Notes under the pieces: model-generated
The model's database searches: none
Told to the model about the DNA's origin: nothing
What the model saw: the letters and a program-made list of their open reading frames with translations, nothing else
Part shown: positions 1 through 12,142 of the stretch, piece by piece
Layout: every line of letters begins with the position of its first letter
Position numbering within the stretch: the first letter of the stretch is position 1
Translations under genes and position numbers: made by a program
DNA from: Siphonodentalium dalli
Taxonomy: Eukaryota; Mollusca; Scaphopoda; Gadilida; Siphonodentaliidae
DNA: 64,000 bases
Direction: 5' to 3'
NCBI GenBank assembly: GCA_032622095.1
Contig: CP136066.1
Coordinates: forward strand, 132,217,917 to 132,281,916

Positions 1-779
1 ACCTTAACTAACACTTAATAACATATGTAGGTATAAGATAAAGCACTCTCTGGTGCCAAATAAAAGTGATGACTGAATAAGAGTGCTGGTTTGCATTTCA
101 CCTCAAATTAATATTGAATGGTGCCTGATAGTGCTAGCATTTTCACTCTGGCATGTCTAATGACCAAATAATACTAGTGCTGCAAATTTCTGGCTAACAA
201 AATACCTCAAATTAAAAAATAAACATGCCAGCCTGTTTATTTGGCTCCAAATAGTGATACTTATATACTATATAACTGTCATTGCAGGTATGGCTATTAG
301 GTGTTCTGATATGATGGTTGGTGGCACCTTTCACCTTTCACAAAAGTGAAGAAGTCATTAATTAGTAACTGGACTATTTATGTAAAAATTAAACACAATG
401 TTGGCTTATTGGCACTATAAATATTACCTCACAATATCTGTGCATACTGTAGAATAAAACACTTTTTATTTCAAAATGTATTTTTCAGTTGGTGCAGTTG
501 GCCGGACATTTGAGAAAACATCTAGCCACGTCCCTAGAACTTGTACGTGTGGGTACTTAATCAATAATTTGACTGACATTTCCACTATATAGTCCTGAGA
601 TCCTAGAATAAGCTTTACATTAAAATTAAAAACAAAAAATTAAATTAAAAAATTAATTAAAAAAATTATAAATTGTCATGTTTCTGACGAACGCCGCCAG
701 TGGCAGGCTAACCTGCAAGTATACTATATTTGAGATGGACTAAATAATTCACAATCGGAGGGCAGTAAGGGATTGTTAG
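1..779. other. No feature recognised
   Basis: AT-rich; an A/T-run block at 620-675. No exon or repeat end could be supported. Confidence 0.5.
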
Positions 780-911
780 GTATTTGCGCTTAAGCGCAAA
801 TGATTAATTACACTTAAGTGCAAATGATATGCAATTAATCTGAAATTAATTGTTAGACACATATTTGCGCTTTTAACCGCAAATGGTTTATGCTTAAGTG
901 CAGATATTTTT
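780..911. repeat. Cluster of TTTGCGCTTAAGCGCAAA palindromes
   Basis: ATTTGCGCTTAAGCGCAAAT at 782-801 is a perfect 20-bp palindrome. Degenerate forms follow at about 812-825, 862-880 and 890-905. The same word recurs in and around the element at 2943-4328 (2985, 3118-3140, 3720, 4283). Confidence 0.6.
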
Positions 912-1562
912 AAAGATCGTCCCATAGTTTCACGCAGCCTATTTATAGGGATCTCCATTCTACATAGGCGTCGGTCCAATATATATATATATATATATAC
1001 GCTATACTCTGTACGTATTTGGTCTGCATGCATATACGAAGTGAGAGCGAGCGGCGTATATATAGGTCGATGACATAATACCTGCAGCTATTTTGGTCCA
1101 TATAATATATATATATATATGTGTGGTTTTATGAATCAACATGACGACTTTTTCTATTAAAATATGTCCATCGCCTAGATGCACATGTACGTGTGGTTCT
1201 ATGCCACTCGATGGTCGAACTAATATGTATATATACATGTAGCACACGCACCCACCCCGATCTAAACTGACCGACACCCTCCCCCAGAGGGGATCCTATA
1301 TATAGGGGACCGATTTATGCCAAACACACCCCATCAGACATGTTTATAGTGTTCAATGTATAGAATGCAGAATATCCAATTGTATACATCAACCACAACT
1401 TGTAAGCGATTGCAGGCCACGCTGGGGCAATATCTATAACATTTTCCATATTTTAGCGGCCATTTCGAGCCAAAGTAACAAGTTTGGTTCCAATGAGTTG
1501 GAATGTTCATGGGTAATGGTATGGCTCACTTACGCTGACGAAGGCACTCTCACCAAAAAAGT
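912..1562. other. TA microsatellites only
   Basis: (TA)n at about 978-999 and 1103-1120. Nothing else. Confidence 0.5.
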
Positions 1563-1643
1563 GCTGAAATCTCGTTCTAAATAATGTTTATAACTCCTGG
1601 CAGACACGAAAACTATAAACATAATTTAGAAAGAGATTTCAGC
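1563..1643. repeat. 30-bp-arm hairpin
   Basis: GCTGAAATCTCGTTCTAAAT followed by AATGTTTATA at 1563-1592 pairs with 1614-1643 with two mismatches, loop about 21 nt. It abuts a second hairpin. Confidence 0.8.
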
Positions 1644-1738
1644 ATTGGATTCTAGTCATATTTCAACAAGAAATGAGTAGAACTGTGTAATGTAAGTGTT
1701 CTGCTCATTTCTTGTTGAAATATGACTAGAATCCCAAT
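1644..1738. repeat. 34-bp-arm hairpin adjacent to the first
   Basis: TCTAGTCATATTTCAACAAG within arm 1644-1677 pairs with arm 1704-1738, with one inserted base. The loop itself starts AGAAC and ends GTTCT. Two consecutive near-perfect hairpins suggest a foldback-type repeat. Confidence 0.8.
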
Positions 1739-2305
1739 TGTGATTTGTTTTTTTGGAAAAATTTTATACCGCATTCTGTGAAATCGAATATTTGAGACCC
1801 CAATAATTACATATTTCATTGCTCCAATGATCAGTTAACATAAAATATACAAAGTAACCGTCACAATTCTCAACCAGCAGAAACTGATCCAGAAGATATT
1901 AGTGGGAAAACGTCATAATTTCCACCTCCGGTGTCCATTTTGGCTGCCATCTTAGATGGGGAGTTCCAATTTTGCCCTATAAAGGTGGCATTATGTCTTA
2001 TCTTCACAAAAGTATACACGGTATACATTTGTTATACATCTGACAAGATTTGCCCACTATAATTTGCATCAAACTGACTTAGTGCCGTCATGAAAACGGC
2101 GACCGTGATGAACGACATCTTGTCTGGTTTCTACACGGCCACTTTTTTTCGCTTTAATATATATATTTTTTTAACGGACAAAATGGAAATAATTTTTTTC
2201 GTGTGCAGCCTATAAAGTGGAAATAAGGTTATTGGACTTGTGGGTTATAATTTAGAAATAACAATTACCAAATTATGAAAATTTCCTCAAGAATATTGGG
2301 GCCTA
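1739..2305. other. No feature recognised
   Basis: Nothing beyond short T runs near 2140-2175. Confidence 0.5.
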
Positions 2306-2475
2306 CTAATGATGATGACGATGGTGATGCTTATGACGATAATGGCGACAATGACATGCAACCACGATAACGACGATGGCAACGGGACGACGATAGCGAC
2401 GAGACGATGATGACTATATGAGAATTATTATGATATGGCGTTGACTCGCTGGTGATGACGACGACGACGATGCTC
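2306..2475. repeat. Degenerate (GAY)n triplet region
   Basis: Runs of GATGATGACGAT-type triplets, interrupted by non-repeat bases. It would encode Asp-rich sequence if read, but stops break it. Simple repeat. Confidence 0.6.
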
Positions 2476-2942
2476 TGTATATGAGGTTTTTATTACTCTG
2501 TATGGCGATTTTTTTTTATATATATAATAAGCATTCTGAATGAATAGTATACTTGCCATCACACAATAAAATACACGTAGCTAGACATCATGTTCACATG
2601 TAATTCTTTTTTAATTATTGTTTTATTATGAATTGTATTGTTAGCATACTGCCTTTATTGGTGTTTATGCAAATAAATCGTATCGTATCTAGGCCTAAAC
2701 CTTGAGAGGCAAAAATTAGCGAGCGCGATATAGGCACACTGGTATATGCCTATATATGTTGTAAATAACGTTGTGGCATTTTAAACCAAAGTTCAAAAGT
2801 GGAGCTGCTGGAGGGGTCAGGATACGTTTTCAGATTTGTGCAGTTTTCGAGCAAGAATTTTCCAGTCTATTCAACAAGAGACATTAAGTGCGCGCAAATA
2901 AACAGACACGAGCGTCGCAAAAACAATGACAGACGACATATA
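2476..2942. other. No feature recognised
   Basis: AT-rich sequence between the triplet repeat and the TIR element. Confidence 0.5.
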
Positions 2943-4328
2943 TAGATATGGGAGGCCAAATTCACTTTTAATAATTATTTGCTCTTAAGCGCAATTATTG
3001 GCAGCGTGCCCCACACATTAGATGTTCAAACATAGTAAAGCCTATTTTATTATGGAGGGAAGATCTATATTGATGGGGAATGAAATGTACATACCGATAT
3101 TTGAGCTTAATCACAGATATTTGCGTTAAGCGCAAATATGTGCGTGTGCTCAAATAATGGAGCTTTCCACAGAGGCCACACCCACAGCGGTAGTACTGCG
3201 CCACTGGTAAAAAGACTTTATCCACATAAATGTCTGTTACCCGAGATCGACTTCCGAAGTGAACACTTCAGTACTTGCCCTTATGTTAACTATAGCTGAA
3301 ACAGACTCATGTATATGATTCATGCAAATTTTTATATTTCTAAGTGTTTGATTAATTGATTAAAAAAAAAATTATTTAATTTTTTTTTTTTTAGATTGAA
3401 CTCTGGTCTGCTTTTGAAAAAAAATATAGTTTTCTTAAATTTAAAAAAACAAATTTCAATTTAATTTAAAAAAAAAAATTCTAAGTTTTTAATTTTTTTT
3501 TAGATTTTGAGATTGAAAAACCAAAATGAATGTACTTTTAAATTTTTTTTTAATTTAATTTAAACAAAAAAATATATATATATTTTTAAATTTCGCTTTT
3601 AGATATTTAGATTGAAACTTCTTTCACAAAAATTTAATATTTAAAAAAAATAATAAACAAAAATTAATTTGTTCAAAATTATACGCGAAAATAATTGTCC
3701 TTTTAAAAATGCAAATAATTGTGATTAAGCGCAATGTTTTTTTTACATAAATAATTCTGCTTAAAAGTACAAATAATTGCGCTTTTAAAGACACGGTTGG
3801 CCATGGCGGTGGGTATCCTGTGAAAATATCTCCACCCGTCAAAAACCGCCACAAACAGAAAGAACATAAAAATGTAGATAGACTTTGTCCGTATACAAAT
3901 AAGAAATATCGCATAAACAGTATGTTATGGTCATATGTTTGACCATTGTTATGTAAACAAAAGCATAAAAAGTTACCTTTCTGGTGTTTGTTTATATTAT
4001 GATGGTAAACATAAAGAGCGTTCTTTGTTGGTGAATACCTGATATGGAACTAATAAAGAGCGTTTATGCCATTTGTGTGTGATTAGCCAGTAGCATTGTG
4101 CTGTCTTCTGTAACACAATCAGGCTCTTGCTTAGGTAAAATATAGTAGGTCTTTATGATAACATGCTGTTTACGCGATGGTCATGGTGTATATGAACGAA
4201 ACTGTATGCGTTTTAATGTTTTTCTGTTTACGATGTTCGGAACAAATATGAATATTTTCGACAATTAAGGCCGCACGTGCCTTTAAGCGCAAATAATTAT
4301 TAAAAGTGAACTTGGCCTCCCGTATCTA
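2943..4328. mobile_element. TIR element with GCGCTTAAGCGC-type ends
   Basis: TAGATATGGGAGGCCAA followed by TTCACTTTTAATAATTATTT (2943-2980) is matched by its near-complement at 4290-4328. The TIR then runs into TTAAGCGCAA palindromes on both sides. No clear TSD was found. The interior holds an AT-rich block at 3360-3660 made of A- and T-runs, and further TAAGCGCAA motifs. Confidence 0.6.
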
Positions 4329-5070
4329 GATAGCAATTTTCATTCACTAAGCAGAGACGTGCGAAAATCATTCATTGAAATGTACTTTTGTAAACTTCAA
4401 TGAACTATGCATTTAGACATGTGCAGTTGTCAAATTTCGCGCGATAGCTATAGACTGGTCCTTAATTGACTTTATTCACCGAAAAGTTGAAAACGTATAG
4501 GCCTACTTAACATGACCCTTTCTCCCCGGTGTTGAGTGTATTGCTTATAAGAACAAAATTTGTCTATCAAATAGTAGTCTTTCTGTTTATGAACCTGCTG
4601 CAGTCATTTGTAATGGCGTTGCTTAGTTTGATCAGATCATGCTCTGATATTCACCAGTAGACCTATATATGACAAGCTGACTGGTACTCGTTTACCGCAT
4701 GAGAGGTTTGAAGCCATCACAATACGAGCAACCTTGCTCAAGGGTCACAAATAGGGGTGAGATTTGAACCGCATATAACTCTTTAGTCAAACTTCACTTT
4801 AAACCTAGCTACTGTTATAAAACTCAACAGTCCACCAGCGAGCTTCGAACTGCCACCTCATATCATAACAAATTAGCAGGACCATACACTTGACCAGGGG
4901 TATATGAAGTTCTGGTTTCAACGATACCAAAATCTAATTTTCGTAAAGGTCACTTAAAGGTGGTCTATTTCTTTGTAAACATATTAAAATATGTTAGAGA
5001 TTCAATTATTTATTAAATTCCAATGTGGCTTATATTATCGCTTAATTATAACAGGATCTATGCAATACAT
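4329..5070. other. No feature recognised
   Basis: No coding or repeat structure seen. Confidence 0.5.
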
Positions 5071-5222
5071 ACACAGAACGACACGATGTGTAAATGGGTT
5101 TGTCAATACGGCACGAGTGCTGTCGCGTAAATGGGTTTGTCAATGCGCCTCGAGTTCTATCCTTCCGCGACAGCACGAGTGCCGTATCGACAAACCCATT
5201 TACACATCGTGTCGTGCTGTGT
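5071..5222. repeat. 57-bp-arm hairpin
   Basis: The arms 5071-5127 and 5166-5222 are complementary at all but about four positions (GACACGATGTGTAAATGGG against its complement), around a 38-nt loop. The loop repeats part of an arm (GTAAATGGGTTTGTCAATGC). It is probably a foldback element; the short frame crossing it is an accident of the palindrome. Confidence 0.8.
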
Positions 5223-5374
5223 TTATTACACGCTTCGCATCCTAGAATCCGTGCATTAAAAATACAGGATTAGAAGGTTTATTTGGGCTCATACATGCAG
5301 GGCGTGTTTGTCATGTGTGATGATTCTTTTATTTAAATAGTTCCAGTTTCGTGGTTGAGGCAAACGTCATACAT

Positions 5375-6392
5375 GTAGGGTAATGTGGGGCATAATGAGA
5401 CACATAAGCACATTAGACCCCACCATGCCACTAAAAACGATGGAAGGACACAAATTATTAAACTAAAAGTTAGATAAATAATTCTAGTATGTATACATGT
5501 TATTACTCATACTTGCCTGGGAAGCACCAATTTCTGAACACCATTACTCCCCGTCGACCTACCCAATCCGTCGCATTATGCCCCATACATGGGGTACAAT
5601 GAGACACATTTGACATTACAACATCAGCATATACCGAACTTAATAAATACAAGACCGTCTGCAGTATCGTTTCTTGTGTGGATTGAAAGAATGTATAAGC
5701 GTTATTTAAAGTCATAGCAGCAGACCAATTGGACATTTTATTGATTTCTATGACGGGTAAAAATAGCACCATAAAGTTTGATTTCAGGAAAATGGCCGGG
5801 GCAGGGTTAACAATAAATATTTATCTATATCATGTTTAAATGTTTGGGAATGATCGAATAGGTATTTGTAATTTATTTTCTTTTGAACTAAGGTTACGAT
5901 AAGATTTATTTTTCCAGGTTTGATTTGCGATATGCCTAATCAGATTTTTTTCTCGTACTGATTGTACCCGAGTGTCGCATTATGCCCCACAACCAGACAA
6001 CCTGCCTCTCCCCAATATGAGTGAATGTGAATAACCGGTGTAGATATGACTGATCAAATTACTATAGAACTTGTCTTACTTTACCAAAATACGCATGTAG
6101 CTTTGATGGTAGTGGTAAGATGTTTTCGTTTTTACATGTACAGTACCTACCGAAAGTTAAAACAATTCAAAAATGGGGGTCACCAAATGTGGGTACCCCT
6201 ACTCCGTCGTTTCGCATTTGAGATTAAACAGTCATAATGATGTCGGTCCAATTGGGATGTCCACTTCTATGATTGGTCTTACTAAAACTAATAAATATGC
6301 GATTCAAGTTCAGTCATGGAAAAACATATGGCCTGTTAACGACCGTCTGTCGCATTATGCCCCGCGTCGCATTATGCCCCACATTACCCTAC
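5375..6392. mobile_element. TIR element with GTCGCATTATGCCCC repeats
   Basis: GTAGGGTAATGTGGGGCATA at 5375-5394 is the complement of the block ending at 6392. The motif CGCATTATGCCCC or its complement also recurs near 5570, 5975, 6351 and 6367. GTCAT occurs beside both ends, a weak 5-bp candidate TSD. No coding capacity was recognised. Confidence 0.6.
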
Positions 6393-7843
6393 GTCATTTT
6401 ACGTCAACGAGATGCGTATGGAACGTACGTTGCATACGGATTTGTGAATATGGAACGACAATAACACTGTACTTCTAGGAACAAGCGTGTAATAAAAACA
6501 ATTAATCAATCTGGGACATTTGACGATCGGAACGTAGCTATATATATGGGAACAGCTATGGGATTTATGTAGCTATTGTTGTATCGCCTGAATTGTCTGT
6601 TCTAAAAATAGAACAATAAAGTGTCCCATTTATAATCATCTCATTTCATAATAAAATATTCGAAATAAAATCAATATCAATTGATATATCGTTTCCGGAC
6701 CGGGGTCTTCAATTCATATTTAATATTTTATACCCACGAACTATTTAAAATTTGTGTTATTTAAAGAGATAATTCATCTTTAAAACTGGGAATCAGGTCA
6801 CGAACTGTTAAAAGGAACAGTTAGCGACACGTGGCCGCGTAGGATTTTGTCAACAAACGAAAGAGGGGAAAATCTAAAATAACCTGGTTCGCTGCTTAAA
6901 TCGCCCAACCAATCAGGTTCTTTTTAAAGTCACAGAAATACGTACGATCCATGCTATCCCAGATGAAAACACAAGCCGAATTACGTACTCGCACTTGCTT
7001 GTATTGACTATAGATCAAATAGTTCTCAGTAGTCACATGTATTGTATTTTGATGTATTTTTTGACATTACTGTCACGGAAATTAGTTCTTTAATCGTCGC
7101 AGTTGTAACAGATAATGGCCATATGAAGTGTAAATGACAATAAGTGCATTGATTCTAGTAGAGAATTACACACCGGTTGGCGGAGGAATATTGACTTATG
7201 GGTCTTCTCGGAGCGTCGTCACAAAGAAACATGTCAGACAGCGTGTTTTGAGGTAAAGTTTCATCAATATTCCAATGCACGACAGTTATCAAATTGTCAG
7301 CAACATTGGAGTATTATGGTACATTAATCAAACCCCCATTGTTGAGCTTATCGCTTCTTGAATTCTGATTCTGGATTCAATTCTAGTGCAAGGTAAGTGT
7401 ACCGTCTCTTTGATTATAAAAAAGGTCGCCATTTTGGCCCAAAACACTGTCTTTTGTAATCAATCGGTAACTCTTATCGCGCACCGATGCGAATTCAGAA
7501 CTGATATTCCAAGTTCAGACCATTTGGTGTTGAAATAATATGGTCTGATGCGAAATAGGCAGAGAAATCGTACGATCCTTCGCGCCCGATGACCTGTGAA
7601 AGTGAAATTGCAAATGTTGACAAGTTTACCGTGCAGAATTAGCCTACCTACCTAGTAGGCCTACTAGTAGTACTACATAGATTTAAACTAGTAATATGTA
7701 TTAATATTTAAGATAGTAATAATATAGAGTGCTGCAACTTCATAAGGTAACTTAAGTAACTTACAAGTTACATTAAACTTATAAGCTATTGTAATCGTTC
7801 AGTTGTTTTTGCGATTTTGATTTGCCAGGTTTTCTGTCAGCTA
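6393..7843. other. No feature recognised
   Basis: Unique-looking AT-rich sequence; TAGTAGGCCTACTAGTAG near 7650 is a small palindrome. Confidence 0.4.
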
Positions 7844-7852
7844 CTTAGATTT

Positions 7853-9740
7853 GGGTCCGTGACTACCCGCCCCCGAGACAACCCGCCCCCTTTCACTCTG
7901 AGACAACCCGCCTCCGGACAACCCGCCCCCAAAAATCAATTAGCGGTAATCAGTGGTTAATTGGGAGGTGTGAGGGGATTATGAGATGTTTGTTTAACGA
8001 AACTGGGTTGTTTTTTATAGATTTTTATTTGATTTAACAACATGGACAACAATAAATACACATGTAATATAATATAACTTATGAACACAAAAATGCATCA
8101 TCGATAATATGTTTATTTATTACGAAGTTTAATGTACGAAATTCTGTGTCGAGATCTAGCACTAGCACCAATATTCACACAGAAATGTAGCAACACAGTA
8201 ACAGACATTGAATTCACTATCGGAGATATAATTTGTGCTATTAGAACATTGAACCCGAATAAAGCATCTGGCCATTTCTCAAATAATAATATACTATTCC
8301 AATATCAATCAGGATTTGTCCCAGGGCATAGCACAACTTTCCAGTTACTTGAGATATACCACACCCTGTGCCAAGCCCTCGATGAGAAGTTAAATACGTC
8401 AGCAATATTTCCAAAGCGTTTGAGAGAGTCTGGCACAGGGGTTGTTATTCAATCTGGAACAATACGGAGTTGCCGGAAACATCCACAACTGGCTCAACAG
8501 CTATCTCTCCAACAGATCACAACGTGTCTTAAAGTAGTTGGTAACTCCTTTTCTGATTACCACATTATTCCGGCATGAGTTCCACAGGGATATATCCTTG
8601 GACCTTTCTTATTCCTGACATATATAAATGACATGGCAACGACCATACACTCCTTTACTCGTACCGGTATGTATGCCGATAATACATGTTCTTTCACTGC
8701 CCAACCATCAGTCGAAGACAGTTCGCGGGAACTATTCGAAGATTGATAGAGTATCTTGCTGGTCGAAACAATGGTTGGTTACATTCAATGCAGATAAAAC
8801 AAAATCTATGGTGTTTTCGCTCACTCCCTCCGAAGATCATTTGGATCTTGAACTTGATGATCGCGACATTGTTTGTGAAAACGCCCCCCCATTGCCTCCT
8901 CCGGAAACTCGACCGCCTCTACCGGTATGTTGACGCCGGTAGAATAGTAAGTGGCATGACACGTTCGGTATCAGATGAGAGAGCATTATTCGAACTCGGA
9001 TGGGCTCCCCTTAAAGAAAGACGAAACCTTAATAAAATGCATACCTGGAACTAAATATTAACCAACCATGTCCCAAACTACCTCACAAATTTACTACCCC
9101 AAACTGTCAGTGGAGCATCTCGATACCCCATCAATAACCCTTTGCGATACATAAACTACTTCACGAATACGGCCCGTTTTAAACCGAGTTTCATCCCGTC
9201 CATGGTCGATGGAATGGAATTTATCATGCAAAACCACTACCGACAACAATGCGAAGACTAGAGGGAACTGCTTCCTTTTGCCGTCTTTCTGTACAAACGC
9301 AGTGAATGCAAGGAAACATACTTGCAGAATGAAGATTAATATACCCAGTTCCGTCGGCATCGTTCAAAGGCTGTTTGTATACTCACCTCCAGTTAACATC
9401 AGTGAGATGAATCCTGATCACTAAGTGATGTGATAACACACTGTGATAATGAACCATTTGCATCAAATGTTTGTTTTGAAAGCACCCCTTTTAATTAGTC
9501 TTCACTTACCTTAAGTGCCGTTCAGTTGTCAAAACATCGTGTCATTCTTTATCCCAATCCACGCATTGACATAATTAATGAATAAACACATGTGTTGTTG
9601 ATCAAAATCTTTAATAATATATCATAAAAGAACATATCACTATTAACAAATTCGGGACAACCCGCCCTCATTTATCGGGACAACCCGCCCCCAAAATAGC
9701 ATAGGGGCGGGTTGTCTCGGGGGCGGGTAGTCCCGTTCCC
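7853..9740. mobile_element. TIR DNA element with 9-bp TSD enclosing a LINE fragment
   Basis: The left end starts GGGTCCGTGACTACCCGCC and the right end, reverse-complemented, starts GGGAACGGGACTACCCGCC. Both continue into CCCGAGACAACCCGCCCC, giving a TIR of about 37 bp. The direct repeat CTTAGATTT flanks both ends exactly (7844-7852 and 9741-9749). Extra copies of ACAACCCGCCCCC lie just inside each end (7880-7935, 9658-9700). A 9-bp TSD with GGG-starting ends fits Mutator-like or Merlin-like DNA transposons; no transposase is present. The interior is mostly the degenerate LINE, so the element either captured it or was invaded by it. Confidence 0.85.
8132..9460 (+). pseudogene. Dead non-LTR retrotransposon (LINE) reverse transcriptase fragment
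   Basis: Blocks typical of LINE reverse transcriptase appear in order but in shifting frames. NPNKASG (about 8252) comes first, then YQSGFVPGHST (about 8303), then KAFERVWHRG and NWLNSYLSNRSQRV in alternative frames (about 8411-8525). VPQGYILGPFLF..YINDM follows (8579-8634), directly after a TGA stop. A YADN at the place of the catalytic YADD (about 8670), a W.VTFNADKTK block (about 8775-8805) and a C-terminal RIVSG...ELGW.PLKERR block (about 8941-9020) complete it. The part between KASG and YQSGF is deleted. No endonuclease domain is present, and several frameshifts and stops break the frame. The pattern suggests a CR1/Jockey-type clade, but the exact clade cannot be assigned by eye. It lies wholly inside the inverted-repeat element at 7853-9740. 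Confidence 0.85.
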
Positions 9741-9749
9741 CTTAGATTT

Positions 9750-11138
9750 GTGTTATTTTGTATTCTAGAAAGTAGAATTAGAATTTAGAAATGTCACAAA
9801 ATGATTTATGTTATTATACATGTATGATGTAGTTTCCATTTGACAATTACTAGTAGTACTCAATGACTTAGGACAAGTTAGGTGCCTACTATTATGCATG
9901 TAATACTCCTACCGGTATACTATTACTAGTGTCAACGGTAACCGGGCATTTCCCCACCCAAAAAACGGCAAAGCAGACATTACCCACCGGACATTTCCCC
10001 ACTTAATCAATATCAAATAGGGACGTTTCCCCACCATTGACTGATACATACATATTATCACAACAGTGTGTTGATCCGTGTCGTATCACGTCGAGTTGAG
10101 CAGATTGCTGGATCAAATGAGCTGCCACAGGCAGAGAGTTTGAACCGGTAATCTGCCCACCTCAACGAGACGTGACGCGATGGCATGGATCAACTCACTG
10201 CTGTGATAAAAGGTTTATTATATGACGCCCAGTTTACAATAATAACCATTTAATCTGATTTAATTACTGATTGTTTTCACTTTGAACAGCAGTTTAATTT
10301 TCTTATTTTCAACGGGTAAATAGTCCATCGTCATTAATCGGCACATCTCGGCAATTTCCATGGAGTGTGATCTGATTTGATCAGGGGAAATCTCACTCAG
10401 TTTGACGATTTGGATTAGATCGTCAAACAATAGTGGTATTTAGGGAAGAATATTCATAGTCATATAATAAATAAAACTACTATGGGTGTATGGTAAAATC
10501 AAATTTATTTCAATGAAAGAAAATATACATGGAACAACAACAACAAATGGTAATGGACCTAATGGTACATAGCAAATCACTTGATCTTTCTTCTTAATTC
10601 TAATGGAATGGCCAACACTGTCAAAGAAATCGACCATACTAGTATTCTTCTTTCTGCTGTCGAATTCCACCCACAGCTTACAAGTCTCTTTGAGTTTGAT
10701 GGCAGCTCACCTAGTCTTACCTAGTCTTAATCGCATCCCCCGCTGGACAAAACAAGTGTCCACTTAACCGTGGTACAGTTGACGTTGCCACCACGGCCAA
10801 ACTGCAACTACACCATGGCTCCACCGGCTAACTGCAGTTGGGCCATGGTGTTGCCATTCGGCTGCTGTGTCAGTGTTGAAGCGATTTTAAGGAATCAACT
10901 AGTCGCCAGAGGTACATGTAATCGACTACTATTCGGACCCCTTCTAAGAGTTCCCGTTACTATGCCCATATAACGTATAAAATGTGGCATTGCAGTTTTG
11001 AGTATCCAACTCTTCGTTTCAGAACGTTCAAACGGAAAGCACACGTGAACTATATAATCTCCCGTTTTGCCCGTGAGTCTCCCAATTTGATGTCTTAAAC
11101 CCGGCTCTCCTGCAACCTCCATATAATCTCACGGTTTG
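9750..11138. other. Mostly unique; short CATTTCCCCACC triplicate
   Basis: CGGGCATTTCCCCACC, CGGACATTTCCCCACT and GGGACGTTTCCCCACC occur within 9945-10036, followed by the palindrome at 10055-10210. A GCCATGG-containing imperfect palindrome lies at 10790-10850. Confidence 0.4.
10055..10210. repeat. Imperfect palindrome of about 55-bp arms
   Basis: TTATCACAACAGTGTGTTGA with downstream TCACGTCGAGTTGAG..CAGATT (10055-10109) pairs imperfectly with 10150-10210 (CTGCTGTGATAA at its outer edge). Probably an old foldback element. Confidence 0.6.
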
Positions 11139-11144
11139 GGGAAT

Positions 11145-11941
11145 CAGACTTTCATTTTTAGAAAATGTAGGCGCGCATAGTCCCGCTCGCTGGGTTTTGG
11201 GCCCAGGCGCGCAATTTCTATCAAGATAAAATAAACAGCGGATTGCCGGAAATACATTCATAAATGCCACGTAAATTGAATTAGTTAACTCACGATCGAT
11301 GTCCAGTGAATCTCTTTGATGGTTTAACACTGCTTAATCCACTATCCATAAGCACAAGTGAATGATACACACTATGTTTTATATTGTATATGCTCCTATA
11401 TTAATTGTAATTCATAATTATTAATAAAGAATCAATTTAATACTCCGATTCCATGCTGACAGAATAATATCAACATCTCCCGGCCACGTGGTCTCGCTTT
11501 GATTTTCCAGGAATTTATGTGACGTCATAAGCCATACATAGAAATCATTCAAATGTATTTTTAGCTTCGAATCATTCAGACAGATAGTGCATTCGACACC
11601 GTGTGACTTGAAATAATTTACTGATGTCGGTGATCAAACGTCGGGCGGGTTGATTGACACCGCACCGCGAATGGAAAGTTGTGGAATTTTTAACTAGGTC
11701 GCGGCATCTTTGATCTCGCGACACATCATACAGGCATTCTCGCAACGCGGTAATAAAACGGAAAATGGGACACATTATTAACCAATCATGTCTGGGTAGA
11801 CACTGAAAATAGCGTTATCAGGTTCGGCCAACTTCGCTCTCTGTATTTGGCCTAGGTGCGCAATCGCTCGCTCGCTGGTTTTCAATTTCAGGTGCGCGAT
11901 GGTGTGCAAGAGCGATCGCGCGCCTCGAAAATGAAAGTCTG
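11145..11941. mobile_element. TIR element with CAGACTTTCATTTT ends
   Basis: The left end reads CAGACTTTCATTTTTAGA and the right end is the complement of CAGACTTTCATTTTCGAGG, each followed by GGCGCGC-rich sequence. GGGAAT occurs directly outside both ends (11139-11144 and 11942-11947), a 6-bp candidate TSD. The superfamily is not clear: CA-start ends recall hAT, but the duplication is shorter than 8 bp. Confidence 0.6.
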
Positions 11942-12142
11942 GGGAATGCAGGTAAAAAATTTTTTTTACCGGTAATTGTCGCCGGTAACCAGGAAATAAA
12001 TAGGCAAGTCTTGTTCGTAACTCTCGCTAACGAGATGTCGTGTGTGTTCTATTGTCTCTCTGAATAGATTCCTCATGTCGCAGGGGGGTGTGTATGGGTA
12101 TTAGAATCTATTCAGTTACTGAGTTGACTTTACCAGCTTGAC

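Noticed and set aside
4991-5245. 84-codon frame
   Set aside because: It reads through the 57-bp-arm palindrome; the frame is a by-product of the inverted repeat.
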